From: Aliihoeflea sp052435735
GTDB taxonomy: Bacteria; Pseudomonadota; Alphaproteobacteria; Rhizobiales; Rhizobiaceae
Assembly: GCA_052435735.1 (NCBI GenBank)
Contig: JBQVNB010000001.1
Location: 242,522 to 306,521 of the forward strand
Direction: 5' to 3'
Length of the DNA: 64,000 nucleotides
Positions 1 to 7,279 of the stretch are shown piece after piece. The first letter of the stretch is position 1. Each line of letters begins with the position of its first letter. The notes below the pieces were generated by a model that saw nothing but the letters and a program-made list of their open reading frames with translations, did not search any database and was not told the DNA's origin. The translations under genes were made by a program, and so were the position numbers.

Positions 1-53
1 AAGAGCACTTCGCCTCCGGCGCGATCCTCGACCAGCTTTACGGCCAGCGTTAA
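1..53 (+). CDS. 3' end of an unidentified protein
   Basis: The third reading frame is open from the window edge to a TAA at 51-53 and encodes the last 16 residues of a protein ending in ILDQLYGQR. Nothing in so short a tail identifies a family. The frame was chosen because it gives a normal-looking C-terminus and the other two frames do not close at a sensible place. The gene converges on pth. In many Hyphomicrobiales ychF follows pth at this position (from memory), but it is not seen here. Confidence 0.4.
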   Translation, partial: EHFASGAILDQLYGQR

Positions 54-135
54 TTCGCTACACAGTGACTACCCATCCGGCGGGCTTCGGTCCGTCGGAT
101 TTCGTTTTGATGGATGATGAAATCGTGGCGTTCTA

Positions 136-260
136 CGTTGCCCCCCTCTGGCCTGCCGGCCATCTCCCCCGCAAGGAGGGAGATCGGCTAGTCGCTGACC
201 TTCGAGCGCGTGATCTCCCCCCCCGCGGGGGAGTGGGCCGGCAGGCCAGAGGGGGGCGCG
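136..260. repeat. Palindromic intergenic repeat (class C)
   Basis: Two arms of about 45 nt are inverted complements of each other: the left arm carries CCCCTCTGGCCTGCCGGCC and the right arm GGCCGGCAGGCCAGAGGGG. Each arm also holds its own small C-run/G-run hairpin (near 164-183 and 213-232). The element fills the gap between the partial gene and pth, which converge. Its two-armed design matches the repeats at 14.4, 36.8, 39.3, 55.4 and 63.7 kb, but its arm sequence is its own. It is probably a non-autonomous intergenic element that may also act as a transcription stop. Confidence 0.8.
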
Positions 261-288
261 AAGGAACGCGAATGGTGTAAGGGAAAAG

Positions 289-987
289 CTACTCCCGGCC
301 CAACAACTTCTTCAGCATCGCCGCCATCGGCCCCGTCTCCGGCAGCTTGACTTGCGGGGCGGGACGCGCCTGGCGGATGTGGCTTTGCGCTTTCGGGGCG
401 GGCTTGGGCGCGGTCTTCTTGCCCTGCACGGCCAACGCAACCTTGTTCATGAAGCCGGCGTCGTCGCCCTTGGCGAGCAGTTCGGCGTGGTCGGCGAAGG
501 CGTCGAGCAGTGGGTCGAGCCAGTCGCGGTCGGCCTTGGCGAAATCGCCGAGGACATGGTGGGTGACCATTTCCTTGATGCCCGGATGGCCGATGCCGAT
601 GCGAACGCGGCGGTAGTCCTTGCCGCAATGGGCATCGATCGACTTGATGCCGTTATGGCCGCCATGGCCGCCGCCGGTCTTGATGCGGACCTTGCCGGGG
701 TCGAGGTCGAGCTCGTCGTAAAGCACGATCAGGTCGCCGATTTCGGCCTTGTGGAAGCGCAATGCTTCGCCGACCGATTGACCCGACAGATTCATGAAAG
801 TCTGCGGCTTGATCAAGAGCACCTTTTCGGAGCCGATCGTGCCGGAGGAAATCAGCGCCTGGAACTTCTTCGACCAGGGCGAAAAGGAATGGCGGCGGGC
901 AATCGCGTCCGCCGCCATGAAGCCGACATTGTGCCGGTTGTTCTCGTATTTCGATCCGGGATTGCCGAGGCCTGCAATGATGCGCAT
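289..987 (-). CDS. pth: Peptidyl-tRNA hydrolase
   Basis: Cytoplasmic esterase that frees tRNA from peptidyl-tRNAs dropped by stalled ribosomes. The 232-residue product starts with the family signature (GLGNPGSKYENNRHNVGFMAAD, given here only as a landmark around residues 6-27), with the catalytic His in NRHNVG, and has the GGHGGHNGIKS segment and the VLYDELDLDPGK stretch. After about residue 190 it has an Ala/Pro/Lys-rich tail (KKTAPKPAPKAQ) that the roughly 195-residue E. coli enzyme lacks; such tails are common in rhizobial Pth. It lies 29 nt downstream of rplY on the same strand, the usual pairing in this order, so co-transcription is likely. Confidence 0.97.
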   Translation of the reverse strand: MRIIAGLGNPGSKYENNRHNVGFMAADAIARRHSFSPWSKKFQALISSGTIGSEKVLLIKPQTFMNLSGQSVGEALRFHKAEIGDLIVLYDELDLDPGKVRIKTGGGHGGHNGIKSIDAHCGKDYRRVRIGIGHPGIKEMVTHHVLGDFAKADRDWLDPLLDAFADHAELLAKGDDAGFMNKVALAVQGKKTAPKPAPKAQSHIRQARPAPQVKLPETGPMAAMLKKLLGRE

Positions 988-1016
988 GTCGGGCGCTCCC
1001 GGACCGGATCGGGCGA

Positions 1017-1709
1017 TTACTCGCCCTTTTCTTCTTTGGGCTCGGCGTCGTCGCCTTCGGCGGCTTCTTCCTCGCCTTCCACTTCGACGGCCTCGACGTC
1101 GGCTTCCTCGGTCGTGCCAGCCTCTTCCTCAGCCGTCAGGACGGCCGGGGCGGCGATGGTGGCAACCGTGAAGTCGCGGTCGGTGATGGTCGGCTCGACG
1201 CCCTTCGGCAGTTCGATGGCCGAGATATGGATCGAATCGCCGATCTCGAGACCGGTCAAGTCGAATTCCAGCGCATCGGGGATCGAATCGGCCGGGCAGT
1301 GAACCTCGACCGCATGGCGGACGATGTTGAGCACGCCGCCGCGCTTGATGCCGGGCGACTTCTCTTCATGGAGGAAGTGGACCGGCACTTCGACGGTGAC
1401 GACGGTCTTCTTCGACACGCGCAGGAAGTCGACGTGGACGGGGAAGTCCTTGACGGGGTCGAGCTGGTAATCCTTGGGCAGGACCTGGTACGACTTCCCG
1501 CCGACCTTGATGGTCGCAACGGTCGTCTTGAAGCCACCACCGTGGATCTTCATGAACAGCTCCTTGTAGGGGAGCGAAATCGAAACGGGTTCCTTCTTGT
1601 CGCCGTAGATGACGGCGGGGACGCGACCTTCGCGGCGCAGTGCACGGGCGGACCCCTTACCGACCGTCTCGCGCGCTTCGGCCTCGAGCGTGTAGCTCTC
1701 GTGGCTCAT
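1017..1709 (-). CDS. rplY: 50S ribosomal protein L25 (Ctc/TL5 type)
   Basis: The 230-residue protein belongs to the long form of L25, which binds 5S rRNA in the large subunit. The N-terminal L25 domain begins at TLEAEARETVGKGSARALRR and includes VPAVIYGDK. A C-terminal TL5/Ctc beta domain follows (VPVHFLHEEKSPGIKRGGVL), then an acidic tail rich in Glu and Asp (last 35 residues). The ATG at 1709 has an AAGGA ribosome-binding site 6 nt upstream. The gene is first in an operon with pth, and its leader carries the hairpin listed at 1734-1768. Confidence 0.97.
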   Translation of the reverse strand: MSHESYTLEAEARETVGKGSARALRREGRVPAVIYGDKKEPVSISLPYKELFMKIHGGGFKTTVATIKVGGKSYQVLPKDYQLDPVKDFPVHVDFLRVSKKTVVTVEVPVHFLHEEKSPGIKRGGVLNIVRHAVEVHCPADSIPDALEFDLTGLEIGDSIHISAIELPKGVEPTITDRDFTVATIAAPAVLTAEEEAGTTEEADVEAVEVEGEEEAAEGDDAEPKEEKGE

Positions 1710-1733
1710 GGCAGTTCCTTTCAGGTTGTGGAG

Positions 1734-1768
1734 CGTTTGCGACGGCTTCAGGCCTCATGCCGCAAACG
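1734..1768 (-). promoter_or_regulatory. Hairpin in the rplY leader
   Basis: A perfect 8-bp inverted repeat (CGTTTGCG and CGCAAACG, 19-nt loop with further short pairing) sits about 14 nt upstream of the rplY ribosome-binding site. In the mRNA it would form a stem close to the site of ribosome entry. E. coli L25 is known to repress its own translation, so an autoregulatory leader is a reasonable guess, but there is no U-tract and no family match that I can make by eye. Confidence 0.45.
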
Positions 1769-1827
1769 TCGAATGCCGCCGGAACCAAAATCCCAACGGC
1801 AATCGTCCGCGTTGCCTCCAAGGGTGT

Positions 1828-2994
1828 CTACGCGGGTGGCGGCTCTATAGACGAACTGGCTTTTGGGTGCAAGTTCGGGCGATCCGCCGTATCTGCAAAT
1901 GGCTGGCCGTCGAGCAGCGCGCCGCGAAGCGCCGCAACGCGTTCGCGATCATGCGGACGTCCGGCGATCTCGTCCAGTTTGGCCAGCAATTCCATCTGCG
2001 ACTTTGCGGGTTTGCCGGCCAGTACGGTGACGCAGGCAATGATGTCGGCGAGCGCCGCGCGGTCGTCGGTTGCAAGCGCCCGCGCTTCCTTGCGGGCCGT
2101 CTCCCAGTCCACCTCGATCTCGTCGCGGTCGCGGTCGAGCGTTTCGAGGAGGCGGGCCAGAAGGAGCACGTAGGTGGGGTGGGCGTCGCCGCCACGACGA
2201 ACGGCCTCGCCGGCGGCGTGGAGGAGGGCGTTCCGCCATGCCTCCCCTTGGCGTTCGCCCGCAGCTTTGACGATCTGGTCGACGCCAGAGGGGCCGAGCG
2301 CGCGCAGCCGCGCCTCGCGCATCACCGCCCATGTGATCCAGGCATTCCAGATCGCATAGAGCGGAACGGCGAGCAGCGGCACGTAGCCGCGGAGCACTGC
2401 GCGCGCAAAGACGCGCCTGAGCAGAATCCGCATCACGAAGCTGGTCGCGCCGACCTTGGCCTTGTAGGCGAGGTTCCACAGCAGAAGCCGCCAGCGCGGA
2501 AGGTCGGCATAGGGGTCGATGCCGTAGATCTTGCGGTGCGGGTTTGGGATTTCGAGGGCCGAACGGGCGAGACCCGTCGCGATGAGCCCCGAGGCCGGCT
2601 TGCCCTTCATCGCGAGGCCGACAACGTCGCCGATCTTGGTGATGGCGTTGAGCGCGTTCCAGTAGAGAAAGACGATTTCGACGACGGTTATCAGCCCGAC
2701 GACCGCATAGAAGCCGGTCCAGATCCACGGATCGTCCCACAGAGCCCGATCCTCGTTGCCGTTCAAAAGGCCCAGCCTGATCCAGATTTCGCCACCGCCG
2801 ATGATCAGGCCGGAAATGACGCCCGAGACGATTGCCAGATGAACGGCACGATTGCGGATTGCCGCCAGGCTTTTCAGGTCGCCCTTGGTCAGCGGTAACT
2901 TGCCGGAACCCGCGCGCGCGGTGGACAGGTAGTCGCGCGCGCGCCTTTCCAGCAGGTTCAGTTCCGGTGCGTAATGTTCGACAGGATCAGCGAT
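1828..2994 (-). CDS. Uncharacterised membrane protein, apparent ATC start
   Basis: I do not recognise a named function. The first ATG/GTG/TTG codon of the frame is TTG at 2766 (312 residues), but that start would cut through a hydrophobic segment (VISGLIIGGGEIWIRLGLLN). The frame stays open and protein-like upstream as far as 3058. The best start is ATC at 2994-2992, which follows a GGAGG box by 5 nt and would encode 388 residues beginning xADPVEHYAPELNLLERR. The protein would have two or three N-terminal membrane segments, one more around GYVPLLAVPLYAIWNAWITW, and a soluble helical C-terminal half. It lies 60 nt downstream of the MFS gene, in the same frame after its TGA. Confidence 0.7.
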   Translation of the reverse strand: MADPVEHYAPELNLLERRARDYLSTARAGSGKLPLTKGDLKSLAAIRNRAVHLAIVSGVISGLIIGGGEIWIRLGLLNGNEDRALWDDPWIWTGFYAVVGLITVVEIVFLYWNALNAITKIGDVVGLAMKGKPASGLIATGLARSALEIPNPHRKIYGIDPYADLPRWRLLLWNLAYKAKVGATSFVMRILLRRVFARAVLRGYVPLLAVPLYAIWNAWITWAVMREARLRALGPSGVDQIVKAAGERQGEAWRNALLHAAGEAVRRGGDAHPTYVLLLARLLETLDRDRDEIEVDWETARKEARALATDDRAALADIIACVTVLAGKPAKSQMELLAKLDEIAGRPHDRERVAALRGALLDGQPFADTADRPNLHPKASSSIEPPPA

Positions 2995-3054
2995 CTTCCC
3001 CTCCGCCTCGACGTCTCGTGCGAGGAAAAGCGTGGCAGCGCGGTCCGGTTCCCG

Positions 3055-4263
3055 TCAACCTGCCACGTGCAATTCGCGCATGTTGGGCAGGAAGATCGTC
3101 AGCAGGCCGAGCAGCGGCAGGAAGGCGCAGATCGTGTAGACGAACTCGATGCCGCGTGCATCCGCCACCACGCCGAGCACGGCGGCGGCGATGCCGCCCA
3201 TGCCGAAGGCGAAGCCGAAGAAGATGCCGGCGATCATGCCGACACGGCCGGGCACGAGCTCCTGCGCGAAGACGACGATGGCCGGGAAGGCCGAGGCGAT
3301 CATCACGCCGATGACGAAGGTCAGCACGAGCGTCGCCTCGAAGCCCACATAGGGCAGCGCCATGGTGAAGGGCAGGATGCCGAGGATCGACAGCCAGATC
3401 ACCGTCTTGGAGCCGTATCGGTCGCCGAAGGGGCCGCCGAGGACCGTGCCGAGCGCGACCGCGCCGAGGAACAGGAACAGCATCATCTGCGACTGCTGTA
3501 CCGTCACGCCGAACCGCTCGATGGCATAGAAGGTGTAGTAGCTGGTGAAGGACGCCATGTAGATGTTCTTGGTGAAGACGAGCAGCGCCAGAACGACGAG
3601 CGCGATGACCACCTTGTTGCGCGGCAGGGCGATGGCGGCCGCTGCGGGCCGGGCCTTTCGCGCCGCGGTATAGCGCTGATACCAGTTGCCGATCTGGTAG
3701 AGGATGATCATGCCGGCGAGCGCGGCGGCGCAGAACCAGGCGACGCTTTCCTGCCCGCGCGGCACGACGATGAAGGCGGCGAGCAGCGGACCGATGGCGG
3801 TGCCGAAATTGCCGCCGACCTGGAACAGCGACTGCGCCAGCCCGTAGCGCCCGCCCGACGCCATGCGCGCCACGCGGGAGGCCTCGGGGTGGAAGATCGC
3901 CGAGCCGATGCCGATCAGCGAGGCGCCGAGCAGCAGGAAGCCATAGGAATGCGCGAAGGCGAGGAGCAGCAGGCCGCAGAAGGTCGACGCCATGCCGAAG
4001 GACAGCGAATAGGGCTTCGGGTTCTTGTCGGTGTAGAGCCCGACGACCGGCTGCAGCAGCGAGGCCGTGACCTGGAACGCCATCGTTAAAAGCCCGATCT
4101 GCCAGAAGGCGAGACCGTAATCCTCCTTCAGCATCGGATAGAGCGCGGCCAGAAGCGACTGCATCACGTCGTTCAGCATGTGGCAGAACGACACCGCGAA
4201 GATGACTGTGAAGGCCGTCGTCTCGGCGGGAAGTCGGGCGGGCTGGGCAGTCGTATCGGTCAA
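3055..4263 (-). CDS. MFS transporter, fosmidomycin-resistance (Fsr) type
   Basis: The 402-residue protein has about twelve membrane helices and resembles the Fsr branch of the major facilitator superfamily, proton-driven exporters in the inner membrane. Landmarks are FCHMLNDVMQSLLAALYPML in the first helix, the GLYTDKNPKP loop between helices 2 and 3 (the MFS motif A region), FHPEASRVARMAS before helix 5, and GGPFGDRYGSK in the second half. Real substrates of chromosomal Fsr-like proteins are mostly unknown. It is divergent from the LuxR-type regulator at 4445, so that regulator could control it, although nothing in the DNA proves this. Confidence 0.9.
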   Translation of the reverse strand: MTDTTAQPARLPAETTAFTVIFAVSFCHMLNDVMQSLLAALYPMLKEDYGLAFWQIGLLTMAFQVTASLLQPVVGLYTDKNPKPYSLSFGMASTFCGLLLLAFAHSYGFLLLGASLIGIGSAIFHPEASRVARMASGGRYGLAQSLFQVGGNFGTAIGPLLAAFIVVPRGQESVAWFCAAALAGMIILYQIGNWYQRYTAARKARPAAAAIALPRNKVVIALVVLALLVFTKNIYMASFTSYYTFYAIERFGVTVQQSQMMLFLFLGAVALGTVLGGPFGDRYGSKTVIWLSILGILPFTMALPYVGFEATLVLTFVIGVMIASAFPAIVVFAQELVPGRVGMIAGIFFGFAFGMGGIAAAVLGVVADARGIEFVYTICAFLPLLGLLTIFLPNMRELHVAG

Positions 4264-4444
4264 GGGAAAAGCTCCGGTCTTGGCCGGCTATAGCGCAAGC
4301 CATGCGCTTTGCCTTGCGGCAGGACGAGATTTTCTTGGGCCAACTTTTTTGCCGCTACGTCAATTCTGGGTTAGACTTTCGTCTGTCGGTGACCACCGCC
4401 GGCCCAAGCGGCAAGCCGAAGCGACCTTCCGGGGGGAAACGGTC

Positions 4445-5560
4445 ATGTCCGACACGATCTACGATCGCGCGCTCGACGAATGCTATGCGGCGACGGTCGC
4501 GCCCGACTACTGGCCTACGGCGCTGCGCAACCTCGTCGGCGTCTTCGGCGCGGCCGATGCGATGTTCTATCCCAAGGACGTGGAAGCGGCGGCCGTCGCG
4601 ATGCCGGCCACCGCGACCTATACGGAATTCCTCGAGGATTACGTCGCCGGCGAATGGTATGTCGACCACTATCGCGCCGATCGCGGCTGGCCGCTGCTCA
4701 ATTCCGGTCGAGCGGTGGTGATCGAGCACGATCTGGCGACCGACGAGGAGCGCCGCAAGCTCGCGACCTACAACGAGCTTTATCTCAAATGGGGCTACTC
4801 GGGCTTTGCAGCCGTCGGGTTCAAGGTCGACGGACAGCCCTGGTGCGTGCCGATGCTGCGGCGCACGGAGCAAGGCTTCTTCACGCGCGAGGAAGCGAAG
4901 TCGATGGAGCGGCTGGCACCGCATCTGCGGCGGATGGTGAAACTGTCGGGCTTCTTCAACAATGCGCGTGGCATTACCGGGCTCGAAATCCTCGATACGC
5001 TGGCCGAGGCCGCCGTGCTGATCGCCGCCGACCGGAGCGTCATCGAGATGAATGCGCCGGCCCGGGCGCTGCTCGAGGACAATCCGCGCGCGATCCGGCT
5101 CGTCAATGGCCGACTGACCGCGATCCATGCCGACAGCAACCGGGCGCTGCATGCGCTCGTCGGGAAGGCCGTGCGGCTGCGGGCCGGCTTCACCGATGCG
5201 GCGCGCGCGGTGCCGATCCCGATCCTTCGCCCCGGCCGCCGCCCGCTCGTCGCGGAAGTCGTCGACCTGCCGGCCTTTGTCACCCGGCTTCACAGCGAGG
5301 CACGTGTCATCGTCCTCCTGCGCGATCCCGATTCCGGCCCGCGCACCAGTGCCCAAACGCTGCAATCGATCCTGGGCCTGACTGAGGCCGAGGCGATATT
5401 CGCCGTTCTTCTGGCCAATGGCGACAGCATCGACCGGGCGGCCGAGTTCCTCGGCATCGCCCGCGAGACGGCGCGTCACCGGCTCAAATCGATCTTCGCC
5501 AAGACGGACACGCATAGGCAGGGCGAACTCGTCGCCCTGCTTCGCAACGTGATGCGGTAG
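4445..5560 (+). CDS. LuxR-type HTH transcriptional regulator
   Basis: The 371-residue protein has a long N-terminal sensor-like region without a domain I can name. The C-terminal LuxR-type helix-turn-helix spans about residues 310-365: LTEAEAIFAVLLANGDSIDR, then AAEFLGIARETARHRLKSIF. It lacks a receiver domain and an obvious autoinducer-binding motif. The start is the ATG at 4445, which follows a GGGGGGAA box; the frame is open further upstream but enters the intergenic promoter region. It is divergent from the MFS gene and converges with the hydrolase gene at 5623. Confidence 0.88.
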   Translation: MSDTIYDRALDECYAATVAPDYWPTALRNLVGVFGAADAMFYPKDVEAAAVAMPATATYTEFLEDYVAGEWYVDHYRADRGWPLLNSGRAVVIEHDLATDEERRKLATYNELYLKWGYSGFAAVGFKVDGQPWCVPMLRRTEQGFFTREEAKSMERLAPHLRRMVKLSGFFNNARGITGLEILDTLAEAAVLIAADRSVIEMNAPARALLEDNPRAIRLVNGRLTAIHADSNRALHALVGKAVRLRAGFTDAARAVPIPILRPGRRPLVAEVVDLPAFVTRLHSEARVIVLLRDPDSGPRTSAQTLQSILGLTEAEAIFAVLLANGDSIDRAAEFLGIARETARHRLKSIFAKTDTHRQGELVALLRNVMR

Positions 5561-5561
5561 A

Positions 5562-5607
5562 GCATCGGACCGAAAAGTGGTTGCCGGTTTTCGGATCGAT
5601 CCGATGC
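5562..5607. repeat. Short palindromic repeat between convergent genes
   Basis: Arms GCATCGGA and TCCGATGC (8 bp, perfect) enclose further complementarity (CCGAAAA against TTTTCGG). The sequence looks like the short AGCATCGGACCGAAAAGTGG-type repeat that is abundant in rhizobial intergenic DNA (from memory). It sits directly after the LuxR-gene stop and before the stop of the convergent hydrolase gene, so it probably works as a two-way terminator. Confidence 0.7.
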
Positions 5608-5622
5608 GATAAGATTGAGGTC

Positions 5623-6987
5623 CTATTCGCCCGCCGGCATGGCGTGCATCAGCGACAGGCCCATCGCCGTGCGGTCGGGAAAGCCCTTCCAGTAGGTATG
5701 CTCGGCGGTCGGCTTGTCTTCCTCGTCGAGCGCGGTGACGCCGTCGGCGGCGTTCTCGACGAGGTCGAGATATTCGCCCATCTCTTCCTCGCCCTTCAGT
5801 TCCTTACCGAGGAAGGCGGTGACGAAGTGCTGGGCGATGTTGTTCATCCGCACCGTGTCCCAGACCGGGTCGGCGTAGTGGTCGAAGGGTGCGTAGCCGA
5901 GCTTTTGCGAGATCGTCCAGCTTTCGGCAGGCGCAGGCATCGGGGCGGCGGCGTTGTGGTTGGCGTTCTCGAAGGTGAGGAGATAGCGCTCGGCATTGAT
6001 GGTCTCGTCATAGAGCATCTTCACGCCGTCCTCGTAGCCGGAGACGTCGTCGGCGGAACCGGCGACATAGAAGATCGGCGTCTCGATGCCCTTCAGTCCT
6101 TCTGCATCCCAGAAGCCGCGCTGGCGGCCCCAGGGCGCGAAGGCGACGACGGCCTTGATCCGGTCTTCCGCCCGCTCGCCATGTTCGGGGGAGCCTGCCT
6201 GATGGATGGCCAGCGTTCCCGCCGGCGCACCCCATTCATAGCCGACGGAGGTCTCGGTGACGCCGCCGCCGGCGGTGATGACCGCGCCATAGCCGCCCAT
6301 CGAATAGCCGATCAGGCCGGTGTTTGCCGTGTCGACGAGGCCGGAAAGGAAATCGCCGTCCTCGCCGTTCATGCGCTCGATCTCGTCGAGGACGAAGAGC
6401 TGGTCGAGCGAGCGGTTGACGAGCGTCGAGCCGAACGCGCCCTGGTCGGCATAGGTCGATTCCAGATGATCGATCGAGGCGACGACATAACCCTTGGTCG
6501 CAAGGTTCTCGGCCAAGTGGCTCATCAGGAACCGGTTTCCGGGGTAACCATGCGAGATGATGACGAGCGGGTAGAGGCCGCCATCTGCGGCGGGTTCGGC
6601 GTCGCGCACGCCGCGTCCCGTCAGGGTCACCTCGGTTTCGCCGTCGCGCAGCAGCGTGGTGTAGGTCCCTTCGTCGCCGGTGCCTTCGGCCGCCGGATAC
6701 CAGATTTCGAGCGTCAGCTTGCGCTCATAGCGCGGCGGCTCGCCGCCGGCGGTGGTCTTGGCGACGTCGATCTGGTCGGCATTCGTCACCTCGACCGTGC
6801 GCACGCCGATGGGCAAATCGCCATGCGCGGCCAGTTCCGGCGCATCGGGGCGGATGATGTCGATGCGGTTTTCATGCGTGGCGGCAGCCGCTTCCTCTGG
6901 CGCGTCGGCCGGCGCGGCGCTGTCCTGGGCCATTGCCGTCGTGGTGACAAGTCCTGCCGCGAAGGCTGCGGCGACGATCATCTTCAT
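5623..6987 (-). CDS. Secreted alpha/beta-hydrolase (dienelactone hydrolase/PAF-AH-like)
   Basis: The 454-residue protein begins with a clear Sec signal peptide (MKMIVAAAFAAGLVTTTAMA, cleavage after AMA), so it should act in the periplasm. The core has YPLVIISHGYPGNRF (oxyanion-hole region) and the nucleophile elbow GYSMGGYG, with the catalytic Ser in the middle. A likely acid/His pair follows in SADDVSGYEDG and NANHNAAAP. This layout fits the platelet-activating factor acetylhydrolase/dienelactone hydrolase group; the substrate is unknown. It stands alone, convergent with the LuxR gene. Confidence 0.85.
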   Translation of the reverse strand: MKMIVAAAFAAGLVTTTAMAQDSAAPADAPEEAAAATHENRIDIIRPDAPELAAHGDLPIGVRTVEVTNADQIDVAKTTAGGEPPRYERKLTLEIWYPAAEGTGDEGTYTTLLRDGETEVTLTGRGVRDAEPAADGGLYPLVIISHGYPGNRFLMSHLAENLATKGYVVASIDHLESTYADQGAFGSTLVNRSLDQLFVLDEIERMNGEDGDFLSGLVDTANTGLIGYSMGGYGAVITAGGGVTETSVGYEWGAPAGTLAIHQAGSPEHGERAEDRIKAVVAFAPWGRQRGFWDAEGLKGIETPIFYVAGSADDVSGYEDGVKMLYDETINAERYLLTFENANHNAAAPMPAPAESWTISQKLGYAPFDHYADPVWDTVRMNNIAQHFVTAFLGKELKGEEEMGEYLDLVENAADGVTALDEEDKPTAEHTYWKGFPDRTAMGLSLMHAMPAGE

Positions 6988-7177
6988 GGAGCTCCATCCC
7001 TTTTCTGCAAGACAGTGATTGCTTCGTGCCGACTTCTATCGGGGCCGGCTGACGGTTGCGTGACGGTCGGCCGCGATCTTCCGTCGCCCGCCGCACGGAC
7101 GCAAGCGCGGGTTGAACAAATCTTTGCGTTCCCCTATCTGATCCCGGAATGGAAATTCCAACTGGAGGTCGACACCG

Positions 7178-7279
7178 ATGAACGACACGACGCGCGCCAA
7201 TCTCGCCCGCTTCGCAACCGTTCGCCTGGTGTCCCATGCCATTCCTCTCCGTTCGCAATCTGACCTTCCGCCTGCCTGA
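7178..7279 (+). CDS. 33-codon upstream ORF overlapping the ABC-F gene
   Basis: A short frame starts at ATG 7178, 8 nt after a good TGGAGG ribosome-binding site, and ends at TGA 7277-7279, 44 nt inside the ABC-F gene in another frame. The peptide starts MNDTTRANLARFATVRLVSH and matches nothing I know. The ABC-F ATG at 7236 has no convincing Shine-Dalgarno box of its own, so its translation may depend on ribosomes arriving through this ORF. Leader ORFs of this kind control several antibiotic-resistance ABC-F genes. That role is inferred here. Confidence 0.45.
   Translation: MNDTTRANLARFATVRLVSHAIPLRSQSDLPPA

Noticed and set aside
65..280. 71-codon frame covering the first palindromic repeat
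   Set aside because: Composed mostly of the repeat itself; no ribosome-binding site.
2974..4089. 371-codon open frame on the plus strand opposite the MFS gene
   Set aside because: Rich in Asp, Glu, Arg and His without hydrophobic pattern, typical of an antisense frame.
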